Source: Bacteroidales bacterium (GTDB lineage: Bacteria; Bacteroidota; Bacteroidia; Bacteroidales; Muribaculaceae). Taken from it: a DNA stretch of 64,000 nucleotides. The stretch spans positions 6,412 to 70,411 of the forward strand of contig DXXK01000030.1 in the NCBI GenBank assembly GCA_019416425.1, read 5' to 3'. This document shows, one piece after another, positions 28,133 to 37,199 of this stretch (within the stretch, counting starts at the first letter, position 1; every line of letters starts with the position of its first letter). A model generated the notes under the pieces. It searched no databases. It had not been told where the DNA came from and saw nothing but the letters and a program-made list of their open reading frames with translations. A program made the translations under genes and the position numbers.

Positions 28133-28164
28133 CAAATTTACAAAAAAATCAGCAAAATAGCAAG
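28133..28164 (-). promoter_or_regulatory. gyrB promoter
   Basis: On the minus strand TAAATTTG (28133-28140) matches the -7 consensus, with CTTG (28161-28164) 20 bases upstream as a near match to TTTG. The -7 element is only about 16 bases from the gyrB start codon, so the leader is very short. Confidence 0.6.
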
Positions 28165-28166
28165 CA

Positions 28167-28195
28167 AAAAGGCGCGTCCCTGGACGCGCCTTTTG
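28167..28195 (-). terminator. Terminator after fabF
   Basis: GGCGCGTCC (28171-28179) pairs with GGACGCGCC (28182-28190). On the minus strand it is followed by TTTTTG. It lies 20 bases beyond the fabF stop and just upstream of the gyrB promoter. Confidence 0.85.
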
Positions 28196-28214
28196 AAATT
28201 CCGATATGGTGTTG

Positions 28215-29480
28215 TTAACCTTCGTACTTCTTGAGGATGACGCAGGCGTTGTGTCCGCCGAAACCGAACGTATTGCTCAGAACGGTCCTGACATCCTTCT
28301 CCACGGCTTTGTTGAAAGTGAAGTTGAGCTTTGGGTCCACCTCGGGATCGTCATCGCCTTCCTCATGGTTGATGGTGGGGGGGATGACACCGTCGGTAAT
28401 GGTCTTTACGCTGAACAGGGCCTCGATTGCGCCGGCGGCGCCCAGGAGGTGTCCGGTCATGGACTTGGTGGAGCTCAGGTTCATCTCGTAGGCATGGGGA
28501 CCGAATACATCGACGATAGCCTTGGCCTCGCTTCGGTCGCCGACAGGTGTCGAGGTTCCGTGGAGGTTGATGTAGTCGATATCTTCGGGCTTCATGCCGG
28601 CATCCTTCAGGGCGTTCTCCATCACGAGTTTGGCGCCCAGGCCTTCGGGATGGGTTGCGGTTATGTGGTAGGCGTCGGCACTCATGCCGGCACCGGCCAC
28701 CTCGGCGTAGATGTGAGCGCCACGAGCCTTGGCGTGCTCAAGTTCCTCGAGCACCAGGGCGGCGCCACCCTCGCCGATGACGAAACCGTCACGCGAGCCG
28801 CTGAAGGGACGCGAGGCCGTCTTGTAGTCCTCGTTGCGGGTGGACAAGGCTTTCATGGAATTGAAGCCTCCCACGCCGGCCGGGTAGATCGCAGCCTCGG
28901 CACCGCCGGTGACGACAGCGTCGGCCAGACCCAGACGGATCGCGTTGAATGCGTCGATCATGGCGTTGTTGGACGACGCGCAGGCGCTTACCGTGGCATA
29001 GTTGGGGCCGCGGAACTCATGCGCGATCGATATCTGACCCGCCGCGATGTCGGCAATCATCTTCGGGATGAAGAAGGGATTGTATTTAGGACCCTGCTCC
29101 TCGCCATGTACGGCATAGTATCCGGCCTCCTCCTCGAAGGTGTGGAGGCCACCGATGCCGGCAGCGAAAATCACGCCCACGCGGTTCCGGTCTACGCCCT
29201 CGTTCTCCAGACCGGCGTCGGCTATCGCCTCGTTGGCCGCGGTCATGGCGTACATGGTGTAGAGGTCCATCTGGCGCATCTGGCGACGGTCGAAGTGGTC
29301 GGCAGGGTTATAGTCCTTGACCTCGCACGCGAACTGCGTCTTGAATTTCGATGCGTCGAAGTGTGTGATTGGTCCCGCACCGCTGACGCCGTTCTTGGCC
29401 GCCTCCCATGTGCTGGCAACATCATTACCCAGCGGGTTGATGGTGCCCAGGCCCGTCACTACTACTCTCTTTAATTCCAT
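28215..29480 (-). CDS. fabF: Beta-ketoacyl-ACP synthase II
   Basis: Condensing enzyme that lengthens acyl chains during fatty acid synthesis, using malonyl-ACP. The 421-residue thiolase-fold protein has the active-site Cys in ATVSACASSNNA and the two catalytic His residues in HGTSTPVGD and NTFGFGGHN. KSMTGHLLGAAG is also present. It lies 31 bases after acpP on the same strand, the usual acpP-fabF pair, and is followed by a terminator. Confidence 0.97.
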   Translation of the reverse strand: MELKRVVVTGLGTINPLGNDVASTWEAAKNGVSGAGPITHFDASKFKTQFACEVKDYNPADHFDRRQMRQMDLYTMYAMTAANEAIADAGLENEGVDRNRVGVIFAAGIGGLHTFEEEAGYYAVHGEEQGPKYNPFFIPKMIADIAAGQISIAHEFRGPNYATVSACASSNNAMIDAFNAIRLGLADAVVTGGAEAAIYPAGVGGFNSMKALSTRNEDYKTASRPFSGSRDGFVIGEGGAALVLEELEHAKARGAHIYAEVAGAGMSADAYHITATHPEGLGAKLVMENALKDAGMKPEDIDYINLHGTSTPVGDRSEAKAIVDVFGPHAYEMNLSSTKSMTGHLLGAAGAIEALFSVKTITDGVIPPTINHEEGDDDPEVDPKLNFTFNKAVEKDVRTVLSNTFGFGGHNACVILKKYEG

Positions 29481-29511
29481 TTATTGGACTGGTTTGTCGG
29501 AAATTGCCCGA

Positions 29512-29748
29512 TTATTTCGCGTGAGCCTCGATATAGTTGATGGCGTCACCGACGGTCTTGATGCTCTCGGCGTCCGCGTCGGGAATGGACAGGTTGAATG
29601 CCTTCTCGAACTCCATGATGAGCTCTACGGTGTCAAGGCTGTCGGCGCCCAGGTCTTTGTTGAATTCTGCGGTGGGAGTTACCTCATTCTCGTCTACTGT
29701 CAGTTTCTCGACGATGATGTCTTTGACTTTCTGTTCGATATCAGACAT
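29512..29748 (-). CDS. acpP: Acyl carrier protein
   Basis: A 78-residue acidic helical protein that carries growing acyl chains on a phosphopantetheine arm. The arm is attached to the Ser in DLGADSLDTVELIMEFE. The start MSDIEQKVKDIIVEKL is typical. It is directly upstream of fabF. Confidence 0.98.
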   Translation of the reverse strand: MSDIEQKVKDIIVEKLTVDENEVTPTAEFNKDLGADSLDTVELIMEFEKAFNLSIPDADAESIKTVGDAINYIEAHAK

Positions 29749-29907
29749 TTTCTTTACTATTTTTGGTTATTATTTTCTTGTTTAGTATTGATTCCTGAAC
29801 AAGCAACAGGTTCTTGTTCCGGTTCAGAATGCAAAATAAGTGAAAATATTTCGATTACGGAAATTTTTCGCTAAAAATCTGCACAAGACCGACAAATTTG
29901 AGCAATT

Positions 29908-30702
29908 CTATACAGAAATGGCGCCTTTGATGGTCGGCCAGGGGTCATACCCGGACAATTTGAAGTCTTCGTAGCGGAAGTCCAGGATGTCCTTGACGTC
30001 GGGATTCAGGGTCATGACGGGCAGGGCGCGGGGCTCGCGTCCCAGTTGCTTGTGGATCTGGTCCAGATGGTTCAGGTATATGTGTGCGTCGCCCAGAGTG
30101 TGGATGAACTCCCCGGGCTGCAGTCCGGCGCACTGCGCCATCATCATGGTGAGCAGGGCGTAGCTGGCTATGTTGAACGGCACGCCCAGAAACGAGTCGC
30201 CGCTGCGCTGGTACAGCTGGCAGCTGAGACGTCCACGACTCACGTAGAACTGGAACAGGGCATGGCACGGCGGCAGGTTCATGTTGTCCAGGTCGGCCAC
30301 GTTCCATGCCGAGACGATGATGCGGCGCGAGTCGGGGTTGTTGCGGATCTGGTCCAGGGCCTGGCGGATCTGGTCGATGTGGCCGCCGTCGTAGTCGGGC
30401 CACGACCGCCACTGGTAGCCGTAGATATGTCCCAGGTCGCCGTCGGGGTCGGCCCATTCGTTCCAGATGCGCACGCCGTTCTCCTGCAGGTAGCGCACGT
30501 TGGTGTCGCCGCGCAGGAACCACAGCAGCTCGTGGATCACGCTCTTAAGGTGGATCTTCTTGGTGGTGACAAGCGGAAAGCCCTCCGACAGGTCGAACCG
30601 CATCTGGTAGCCGAACGTGGAGATGGTTCCCGTTCCGGTACGGTCCTCCTTCTTCACGCCGTTGTCAAGTATATGTCTGAGCAGGTCCAGATATTCCTTC
30701 AT
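29908..30702 (-). CDS. thyA: Thymidylate synthase
   Basis: Makes dTMP from dUMP with methylene-tetrahydrofolate. The 264-residue protein (the standard length) has the catalytic Cys in LPPCHALFQFYV, the phosphate-binding QRSGDSFLGVPFNIASYA and the C-terminal end with P-T-I-KGAISV. It stands alone on the minus strand, 36 bases from the NapH-like gene. The dihydrofolate it makes is recycled by the DHFR encoded at 24186. Confidence 0.98.
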   Translation of the reverse strand: MKEYLDLLRHILDNGVKKEDRTGTGTISTFGYQMRFDLSEGFPLVTTKKIHLKSVIHELLWFLRGDTNVRYLQENGVRIWNEWADPDGDLGHIYGYQWRSWPDYDGGHIDQIRQALDQIRNNPDSRRIIVSAWNVADLDNMNLPPCHALFQFYVSRGRLSCQLYQRSGDSFLGVPFNIASYALLTMMMAQCAGLQPGEFIHTLGDAHIYLNHLDQIHKQLGREPRALPVMTLNPDVKDILDFRYEDFKLSGYDPWPTIKGAISV

Positions 30703-30738
30703 GTTGATTCTCTTTAATGGTGGTTAAAAGCGCGGCGT

Positions 30739-31566
30739 TCATGTTCCGGAGCGTTTCTTGGTGCGTATCATCAGCGGAGTCGCCGGGCGGTTACGGTTCA
30801 TCTGGAACCGTATTGCCTCGGCGGGACACCTGTTGATGCAGTCGAAGCAGCGAACGCAGCGTGTGTCGTCGATGTAACGGCTCACGGACTTGACGCACTG
30901 CGACCGGCATATCTCCTCGCATATGCCGCACGATGTGCATTTGTCACGGTCGATCTCCAGATGGTAGAGGCTGTAGGTTGACAGCAGTCCCAACGCCGTT
31001 CCCAGCGGGCAGAAGTCGGTGCAGAAGCGTCGGCCGTCCAGGATGGAGAGGACGGCCACCAGGATCATGGCGGCGATGCCGCCGATGATGCCGGTCAGCA
31101 CGGAGAAGCCGATGGCAGTCCAGGTGGGCTGCACGGCATCGGGATTGACGGTGGCGGCCACGTTGCGCATCATGTTCCACGGCTCGATCAGGAAGGGCAT
31201 GCCCACCACCCCGATCAGCAGGCACAGGATGTAGACCCACAGGATATGTACGGACCAGCGCGAGCGGTGACGGTAACGGAAGCGACGGTTGCGCAGCCTC
31301 GGGAAGAACCCGCGGCCCTTCATCCAGATGTCGGAGAGGGTTCCCACCGGACAGACCGTGGAGCAATACACACGGCCCAGAACAAAAGTCAGCAGGAGCC
31401 ACACCAGGGTGGTTCCTGCCGATATGGATACACCCGAGAGGATTATCTGTGATTTCTCCGCCATGCGGCCCAGCGTATACGGGCGGGCGCCCAGAAAGAG
31501 GGCGCCTAATGACGCGGCCAGAAAGATGGCGGCCAGCGAAAGGCGGATATTCCTCAGGGCTTTCAT
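30739..31566 (-). CDS. 4Fe-4S membrane ferredoxin (NapH/MauN-like)
   Basis: Inner-membrane iron-sulfur protein of 275 residues with about four membrane segments. Cys motifs characteristic of the NapH/CcoG-like group are present: CPVGTLSD and CTDFCPLGT in the membrane part. Two 4Fe-4S sites follow near the C-terminus (CTSCGICEEIC from residue 210 and CVRCFDCINRC from 237). It probably passes electrons at the membrane; the partner is not evident. It begins 18 bases after the stop of yidC on the same strand. Confidence 0.85.
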   Translation of the reverse strand: MKALRNIRLSLAAIFLAASLGALFLGARPYTLGRMAEKSQIILSGVSISAGTTLVWLLLTFVLGRVYCSTVCPVGTLSDIWMKGRGFFPRLRNRRFRYRHRSRWSVHILWVYILCLLIGVVGMPFLIEPWNMMRNVAATVNPDAVQPTWTAIGFSVLTGIIGGIAAMILVAVLSILDGRRFCTDFCPLGTALGLLSTYSLYHLEIDRDKCTSCGICEEICRSQCVKSVSRYIDDTRCVRCFDCINRCPAEAIRFQMNRNRPATPLMIRTKKRSGT

Positions 31567-31584
31567 GACTGTCAGCCCGGGGGC

Positions 31585-33678
31585 TTAGCGGCGGCGCTGC
31601 TGCTTCTGCTGTTCACGCAGCATCTGCTGCTGCTGACGCTGCATTTCCTCCAGACGTGCCTGCCATTTGGACTTCTTGCGCGGTTTCGACGCGTTCTTGG
31701 CCATGGCCTTGCGTACGGTCTCCTCCTTGATGACGAAGCGGAACGAGTAGGTCTGGATGATGGTGATCAGCAGCGAGATGAACAGGTAGTAGCTCAGTGC
31801 GGCCGAGTAGTTGTTGAAGAATACCAGGAACATCAGCGGCATCAGGTACATCATGACCTTCATGCCGGGCATTGTATTGGCCTGTGTCTGGCTGTTCAGG
31901 TAGGTGTACAGAATGTTGGTGCCGGTCATCAGCAGGCAGAACAGCGAGATGTGGTTGCCGAAATACTTGGTGATGATGGGGATGTTGCCGCTCCATGATA
32001 CGATGGCGTCGGGAGCGGAGAGGTCGTGTGCCCATAGGAACGACTGTCCGCGCAGTTCGATGCAGCTGGGGAAGAAGGAGAACATGGCGAACAGGACGGG
32101 CATCTGGAGCAGCAGCGGGAGGCAACCCGACATGGGGCTTGCACCGGCCTTGCGGTATAGGTCCATTGTCTTCTGCTGGCGCAGCATGGCGTTCTCCGTG
32201 CCGGGCCACTTGTCGTTGATGGCCTTGATGTCGGGCGCCAGCACGCGCATCACGGCCTGCGAACGGTACGACTTGTAGGTCAGCGGGAACAGTATCAGCT
32301 TGATGAAGATGGTCAGCAACAGGATGATGATTCCGTAGTTGCTGATGAACTTGCTCATCACGTTGAAGCAGGGGATTATGACACCGGTGTTGATCCAGCG
32401 GAAGATGTTCCATCCCAGCGGGATCATGCGTGTCAGCTTCAGCTTTTCGTCGGTGTCGACCTTGTGGTCCAGGCTGGAGAGAAGAGGATACAGGTTCGGA
32501 CCCATGAACAGCGAGAGCGACACGGGCGTGGGCTTGCTCCAGTCGTAATCGGTGATCTTGGCCTCGGCCTGCATGTTCTTCAGGTAGTCCGACCCGGTCA
32601 GCACGGAGGACTTGAAGTCGGCCATGTTGAAGTTGCCTTTGTCGTAGATCATGACGGTGGAGAAGAACTGGTTCTTGAATCCAATCCACTTGATCTTGGC
32701 CTTGCGCTCCTCGGTGTCGTCCTTGCCTTCCTTCAGGTTCTCCACGGAACCGCCGGCGTATTTGTAGTATAGGGCGGAGTTGCGCTCTTCGTACATGCGG
32801 CCTTTCTCCTGACGGTGCATGTCCTGGTTCCAGGTGAACAGCATGGTGCGGTTGTTGCTTTGGATCTTGTCGGCCATATTGTGCTGGACGATATCCATCT
32901 TCACCACGTAGTTCTCGCCCTTGGGGAGGGTATATTTGATTCCCCAGTATGCATCGGGTCCGAAGTCAAGTGCCATCAGCAGGGTGGAGTCATTGAGTTG
33001 GCGCGGGGTGAAGTACAACTCGGAGGTCGCTACGGCGTTGGGTAGCGGCAGCTCGAAGTTGAAGCTGTTCTTGTCGCCCTCGAACAGCACCACCTTGTGC
33101 TTGGTCTTGACCGTCTCGTCGCTGTTGTATTCTGTGTCGTATTTCTTGAGTTCGGCGCGTGTGATGGTGCCGGAATGCGTGTTGAATTCCAGCTTCAGGG
33201 CGTCGTTCTCCATCTTGATTGTCTGCGGTGTTCCGGCCAGAAAACGTGCGAAGGAACCGTAACGGCCCAGGTCCTGGGTCAGGTTACGGACGGCCAGGAT
33301 GGCCTTGTTCTGCTCGGCCACGGTCATCTTGGTGGTGTCGGCGTTGGCGATTGCGGCCCACTCGATGTCGCGGCCCTCCACGGTGACGTAGCCGCTGATG
33401 TCATTGCCGGTCAGCGTCAGGTTCACTCCGTTCTGGTTCAGACGGTAGGCGGGAACATCGCCCGGTACGCGGGTGCCATGCTCCACGATGTTCTTGACAA
33501 GCCATTCGCGGTCGCTGCCTGTCAGGGAATCGACGTTCAGGTTGACGGCTGTCTGTGTCTCGGTCTCCGGTGCCTCCGCCTGTTGCTGCTGCGGCGCGTC
33601 CGGCTTGGGCGACAGCCACATGAACAGGAAGAACACCAGCAGCATCAGCAGCAGCGCGTTCGTCGTGTTTTTATCCAT
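31585..33678 (-). CDS. yidC: Membrane protein insertase YidC
   Basis: Inserts and folds inner-membrane proteins, alone or with SecYEG. The 697-residue protein has an N-terminal membrane segment (LLMLLVFFLFMWLS), a large periplasmic beta domain (about 60-400) and the conserved insertase core (about 440-620; YGIIILLLTIFIKLILFPLT is the first helix of it). The C-terminal tail is very basic and Gln-rich (ending QQKQQRRR) and may bind ribosomes. It is somewhat longer than the E. coli protein (548) but normal for Bacteroidetes. Confidence 0.96.
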   Translation of the reverse strand: MDKNTTNALLLMLLVFFLFMWLSPKPDAPQQQQAEAPETETQTAVNLNVDSLTGSDREWLVKNIVEHGTRVPGDVPAYRLNQNGVNLTLTGNDISGYVTVEGRDIEWAAIANADTTKMTVAEQNKAILAVRNLTQDLGRYGSFARFLAGTPQTIKMENDALKLEFNTHSGTITRAELKKYDTEYNSDETVKTKHKVVLFEGDKNSFNFELPLPNAVATSELYFTPRQLNDSTLLMALDFGPDAYWGIKYTLPKGENYVVKMDIVQHNMADKIQSNNRTMLFTWNQDMHRQEKGRMYEERNSALYYKYAGGSVENLKEGKDDTEERKAKIKWIGFKNQFFSTVMIYDKGNFNMADFKSSVLTGSDYLKNMQAEAKITDYDWSKPTPVSLSLFMGPNLYPLLSSLDHKVDTDEKLKLTRMIPLGWNIFRWINTGVIIPCFNVMSKFISNYGIIILLLTIFIKLILFPLTYKSYRSQAVMRVLAPDIKAINDKWPGTENAMLRQQKTMDLYRKAGASPMSGCLPLLLQMPVLFAMFSFFPSCIELRGQSFLWAHDLSAPDAIVSWSGNIPIITKYFGNHISLFCLLMTGTNILYTYLNSQTQANTMPGMKVMMYLMPLMFLVFFNNYSAALSYYLFISLLITIIQTYSFRFVIKEETVRKAMAKNASKPRKKSKWQARLEEMQRQQQQMLREQQKQQRRR

Positions 33679-33721
33679 TGGGTTGTTTTACTTGATAGTA
33701 ATCATTAATGATTTTAACGTG

Positions 33722-33753
33722 CAAAGTTACACACAAAACGTCAAATTGCCAAA
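33722..33753 (-). promoter_or_regulatory. yidC promoter
   Basis: On the minus strand TTTG (33750-33753), exactly 20 bases, then TAACTTTG (33722-33729): a perfect Bacteroidetes promoter. The start point would be about 33715, some 40 bases before the yidC ATG. Confidence 0.75.
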
Positions 33754-33787
33754 TTCAATGGGCGCAGCGGTGAAATTTATGGGATAA

Positions 33788-34606
33788 TTACATGTCCTGG
33801 TGGACCTTGCGGCGGATTTTGGAGGCGATCAGGGCATGGGGCTCGCCGGAGTCGCGCAGGGCCTGCCAGGAGATGGGCTTGCCGATGTGGATTCGGAACG
33901 TCTTGCCGCGCGCGGCGCACAGCTCGGCGGGCAGCAGCGCCTGCTCCACGTTGACTTTCAGGCCGATGTTCTTGCGTACCTTGGCCGTGCGGTAGAAGCT
34001 GCGTCGGTTCAGCCCCTCAAAACGGATGGGTATGATGTCACGCTGATGCTCGATGGCGCGGTCCACGAACGACTTGTGCCACACCAGGTCCTGGATGGTG
34101 CCGTCGGGCTGCAGGCGCGACACCAGGCCGGCGGGGAAGATCAGGATCTGCTTCGGGCCGGCGTAGGCCTCGCGGATCTTCTGCGCCGCCGCGCGCCCCT
34201 GGCCGCCGTACTTGTTGATGGGCAGGAACACCGTCCGCAGCGGCTCCACGTTCATCAGCATGTCGTTGACCAGGAAGGCGATGTTGTCGTCACCGTATTT
34301 ATCGCCCATCACCTTGATCAGGCCCAGGCCGTCCAGTCCGCCCAACGGATGGTTGGAGGCGAAGATGAACCGCCCATCCTCCGGAATGTTCTCCAGGCCA
34401 TTCACCTCCAGTGTCAGGTCGAAGAATTCATACACACGTCGGCAGAACTCCGAGCCCGTCGAAGGTTCGGTCGCTTCCAGCACCGCGTTCAGCTCATCCT
34501 GATGGACCAGTTTCTCCAGACCGGTGATCAGAAATCCTGGGATGGCCTTGCCTTTCCATCCCGTTATACGGTTCCTGAGGATTTCGTGCAGGTTTATTCT
34601 ATTCAT
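33788..34606 (-). CDS. PlsC-like acyltransferase
   Basis: A 272-residue membrane-associated acyltransferase that probably acylates glycerol phosphate or another lipid precursor. It has the HX4D-type catalytic motif in SNHPLGGLDGLG and the acceptor motif in ILIFPAGLVSR. There is no clear membrane-spanning segment apart from amphipathic helices. Its start overlaps the end of obgE by 4 bases (ATGA), so the two are translationally coupled. The exact substrate (lysophosphatidate, glycine lipid or other) cannot be read from sequence. Confidence 0.8.
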   Translation of the reverse strand: MNRINLHEILRNRITGWKGKAIPGFLITGLEKLVHQDELNAVLEATEPSTGSEFCRRVYEFFDLTLEVNGLENIPEDGRFIFASNHPLGGLDGLGLIKVMGDKYGDDNIAFLVNDMLMNVEPLRTVFLPINKYGGQGRAAAQKIREAYAGPKQILIFPAGLVSRLQPDGTIQDLVWHKSFVDRAIEHQRDIIPIRFEGLNRRSFYRTAKVRKNIGLKVNVEQALLPAELCAARGKTFRIHIGKPISWQALRDSGEPHALIASKIRRKVHQDM

Positions 34607-35775
34607 TGGTCGTTTACGGATGATTCCTCGTCCCAGAACTCATCCTCCCAATCCTGGTCGGACATGTCGAGGTCGTCGTCCTGTGGTTCGTCGGTTTGTT
34701 CGAATACAAAGTTGTCCTCCTCGGCCACGCGGTGCCGCACGTCCAGTGGCCGGTGTGTGACGGTGAAGCGAGCCTGGTTGTCCTCGGAGTTGATCTCGCG
34801 CCACAGCAGGTCCTTGAGCTGGGTCAGACCGGCGCCGGTGGCGGCTGAGATGAACAGGTGCGGCACATCCTGCGGCAAGGTGCTTTCGATTTCCTGGCGC
34901 AGTTCATCGTCCAGCATGTCGGACTTGGATATGGCCAGCACGCGGTTCTTGATTTCCAGGTCGGGGTTGAACTCGCGCAGCTCATGCAGCAGCACCTCAT
35001 ACTCCTTCTTGATGTCGTCGGCGTCGGCGGGGACCATGAACAGCAGCACGGCGTTGCGCTCGATGTGGCGCAGGAAACGCAGTCCCAGACCTTTGCCCTC
35101 GGCCGCCCCCTCGATGATTCCCGGGATGTCGGCCATGACGAACGACTGGCTGTCGCGGTATGGGACTATGCCTAACTGCGGCTCCATGGTGGTGAAAGGA
35201 TAGTCGGCGATTTTCGGCTTGGCCGATGACAGTGCCGACAGCAGGGTGGATTTGCCGGCGTTGGGGAATCCCACAAGACCCACGTCGCCCAGGAGCTTCA
35301 GTTCCAGCACTACGGCCTTCTCGATGCCGGACTGGCCGGGCTGGGCGTATCGAGGCGTGCGGTTGGTGGCTGTGGCGAAATGTACGTTGCCCATTCCACC
35401 CTTGCCGCCGCGCAGCAGGTTGATTTCCTGGCCGTCCTCGGTGATCTCGCACAGGAAGTCGCCGCTGTCGGCGTCGAACACGGCTGTGCCGACCGGCACC
35501 TCGATGATCTGGTCCTGGCCGTCGCTGCCGTGCGAGCGGTTCTCGCCGCCGCGCTGGCCGTCGGTGGCGAAGATGTGCCGGCGGTAACGTAACGGCAGCA
35601 ATGTCCACATGTGGCGGTTGCCCCGCAGGATGATGTGGCCGCCGCGGCCTCCGTCACCCCCGTCGGGTCCCCCCTTGGGTATGTATTTGGCGCGGTGGTA
35701 ATGTCTGCTGCCTGCCCCGCCCTTGCCGGAGCGGCACAGTATCTTGACGTAGTCTATGAAATTCGATTCTGCCAT
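34603..35775 (-). CDS. obgE: GTPase ObgE (ribosome-associated)
   Basis: Essential GTPase involved in 50S ribosome assembly and stress control. The 390-residue protein has the glycine-rich Obg fold (KGGPDGGDGGRGGHIIL), the G domain with VGFPNAGKSTLLSAL (G1), ADIPGIIEGAAEGKGLG (G3) and the NKxD-like SKSDML (G4). The C-terminal extension is strongly acidic (QDDDLDMSDQDWEDEFWDEE). I chose the ATG at 35775 (MAESNFIDYVKI) because that is where the Obg fold begins; an ATG at 35799 would add eight residues. It overlaps the downstream acyltransferase gene by 4 bases. Confidence 0.95.
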   Translation of the reverse strand: MAESNFIDYVKILCRSGKGGAGSRHYHRAKYIPKGGPDGGDGGRGGHIILRGNRHMWTLLPLRYRRHIFATDGQRGGENRSHGSDGQDQIIEVPVGTAVFDADSGDFLCEITEDGQEINLLRGGKGGMGNVHFATATNRTPRYAQPGQSGIEKAVVLELKLLGDVGLVGFPNAGKSTLLSALSSAKPKIADYPFTTMEPQLGIVPYRDSQSFVMADIPGIIEGAAEGKGLGLRFLRHIERNAVLLFMVPADADDIKKEYEVLLHELREFNPDLEIKNRVLAISKSDMLDDELRQEIESTLPQDVPHLFISAATGAGLTQLKDLLWREINSEDNQARFTVTHRPLDVRHRVAEEDNFVFEQTDEPQDDDLDMSDQDWEDEFWDEESSVNDQ

Positions 35776-35920
35776 GGGTATCTGTTTTTCGAGAGCCATA
35801 TCCCTCCCGGTGCTGACGTTCCGTAGTGCCGGTGACCCTCATTTTTTATATATAACGTCGGATTTCTCGTTTTTGTCAGTCACGGTGACTGTTGGTGGAA
35901 TTTAACGAATCCGGCTCCGG

Positions 35921-36853
35921 TCAGTCCTGTACATCGCCTGACGGCTTTCCGGGGATTGCCTCGGTGTTGTCGTAAAGTGCCAGGGTCTGCCGCAGCTGCT
36001 GTGTGATCATGACCTGAAGCTCCTTCGGGGCCAGGACCTTGAGCGAGTCGCCGAACGACAACAGCTCATGCACCAGCTCGTAGTTCAGCTTCAGCCGGTA
36101 GGAGAAGATGGAATAGTCGTCGTGCAGAGTCTCCTGCTGGGTGTGGTGGAAGGGGAGTGCGCGGAAGTATTTGGCCTGGGTCGGCGTGGTCATTATCTTG
36201 ACGTTGCGCACGTCGGCCTTGGAGGACGTGATTCCGATCAGGTTCTCGAAGAATGTGGATGGGCTAAGGTCCGGCATCTCGGACTCCTCGTTGATTGCCT
36301 GCATAGCCTTGACGCGGTCCAGGGCGTATGTGCGCACGTCTCCGCTCTTCTCGCGGATTCCGATCATGTACCAGCGCTGCTTGTACCGCTTTACGAAGCA
36401 AGGCAGGAAGCGGATGTCGGTCTCAGGCCGCGACTTGCTGAAGCCGGCGTAGGTGAAGCTCAGTTTGTGCCGCTGCCCGATTGCGGCCAGGACCGTCGGC
36501 AGGAACTCGCGCGCCGAGGGAACCTCCTCAACCGACACCCGATCCGACGGGATGGAGGAATCCTTGATGGCGCTGTTGACCGAATAGGATTCAAGCAGCC
36601 AGTTGGTCATGCGCGGATTGGCTCCCTTCTCGCCGTGGTCGATGTAGTAGCGGCCCTCCTTGTCGCACAGGATGTCGATATGGAAATTCTCCTCGATGGC
36701 CCGGCGGTAGTGGTAGAAAGTCCGCGGAGGCATCGGGTTCCCGTCGCTCTCAGTCCGTTTCATCCACAGCTCGTTCAGCTCCTCGCGGCTCAAATGTCCG
36801 TAGCGGTTGAGTGTATCTACGATCCAGACGTATCTGTTTATGAGTTCTTTCAT
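35921..36853 (-). CDS. WYL domain transcriptional regulator
   Basis: A 310-residue DNA-binding regulator. The N-terminal winged helix (about 10-60) is followed by a WYL domain (about 125-200, with RWYMIGIREKSGDVRTYALDR) and a C-terminal WCX-like extension. WYL proteins sense ligands such as nucleic acids or nucleotides and often control DNA-damage or defence genes. No defence genes adjoin, and the target is unknown. It is a single-gene unit on the minus strand, with a plus-strand RNA candidate directly upstream. Confidence 0.88.
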   Translation of the reverse strand: MKELINRYVWIVDTLNRYGHLSREELNELWMKRTESDGNPMPPRTFYHYRRAIEENFHIDILCDKEGRYYIDHGEKGANPRMTNWLLESYSVNSAIKDSSIPSDRVSVEEVPSAREFLPTVLAAIGQRHKLSFTYAGFSKSRPETDIRFLPCFVKRYKQRWYMIGIREKSGDVRTYALDRVKAMQAINEESEMPDLSPSTFFENLIGITSSKADVRNVKIMTTPTQAKYFRALPFHHTQQETLHDDYSIFSYRLKLNYELVHELLSFGDSLKVLAPKELQVMITQQLRQTLALYDNTEAIPGKPSGDVQD

Positions 36854-36950
36854 TAGGTGAAAGAGTTTGGTTAATTAGTTGTTAGGTTTTAAATCATTCA
36901 GAATGAGATTGTAACGATGGAATTTGCAGTAATGGATAATTTTTTTGAAA

Positions 36951-37145
36951 ATTTTTTGTCCAGGCCGTGAACCATTTAAAACGTAAGTGTGTTTAAATAT
37001 CGTAAGGTTCAACGAACCGAACGAGACTGAAAGACAAACCACTGAGTGGTTACGAAGATATACTGCTACAAACGTTCTGAAAAAGTTGTTATTGTTGTTT
37101 TAATTGAAAGAAACTTGGTCTGCGTGAGCAGGCCTTTTTCTTTTT
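36951..37145 (+). ncRNA. Candidate plus-strand structured small RNA
   Basis: This 346-base gap between two minus-strand genes contains a strong plus-strand terminator at 37117-37145 with no plus-strand gene in front of it for over 10 kb. Upstream of the terminator lie two perfect hairpins, GGTTC-AAC-GAACC (37006-37018) and AACCAC-TGA-GTGGTT (37037-37051). Short frames here look non-coding. A weak promoter-like TTTG (36923) and ATTTTTTG (36951) precede. I could not assign a family; 6S RNA or a trans-acting sRNA are possible. The 5' end is a guess. Confidence 0.4.
37117..37145 (+). terminator. Orphan plus-strand terminator
   Basis: GGTCTGC (37117-37123), loop GTGA, GCAGGCC (37128-37134; one G-U pair), then TTTTTCTTTTT. 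It has textbook form but no annotated plus-strand gene precedes it. Confidence 0.8.
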
Positions 37146-37199
37146 ATAAGCATGATGACTGCAGGCGGTCCGACCGTGTCGAGCCGCCTGCATTATGTA

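Noticed and set aside
28206..29474. A 422-codon plus-strand frame lying across all of fabF
   Set aside because: It is the shadow of a GC-rich, strongly conserved gene; the translated residues show no domain and the minus-strand FabF is certain.
33800..35203. A 467-codon plus-strand frame across the acyltransferase and obgE genes
   Set aside because: It crosses two real genes on the other strand and has no recognisable domain.
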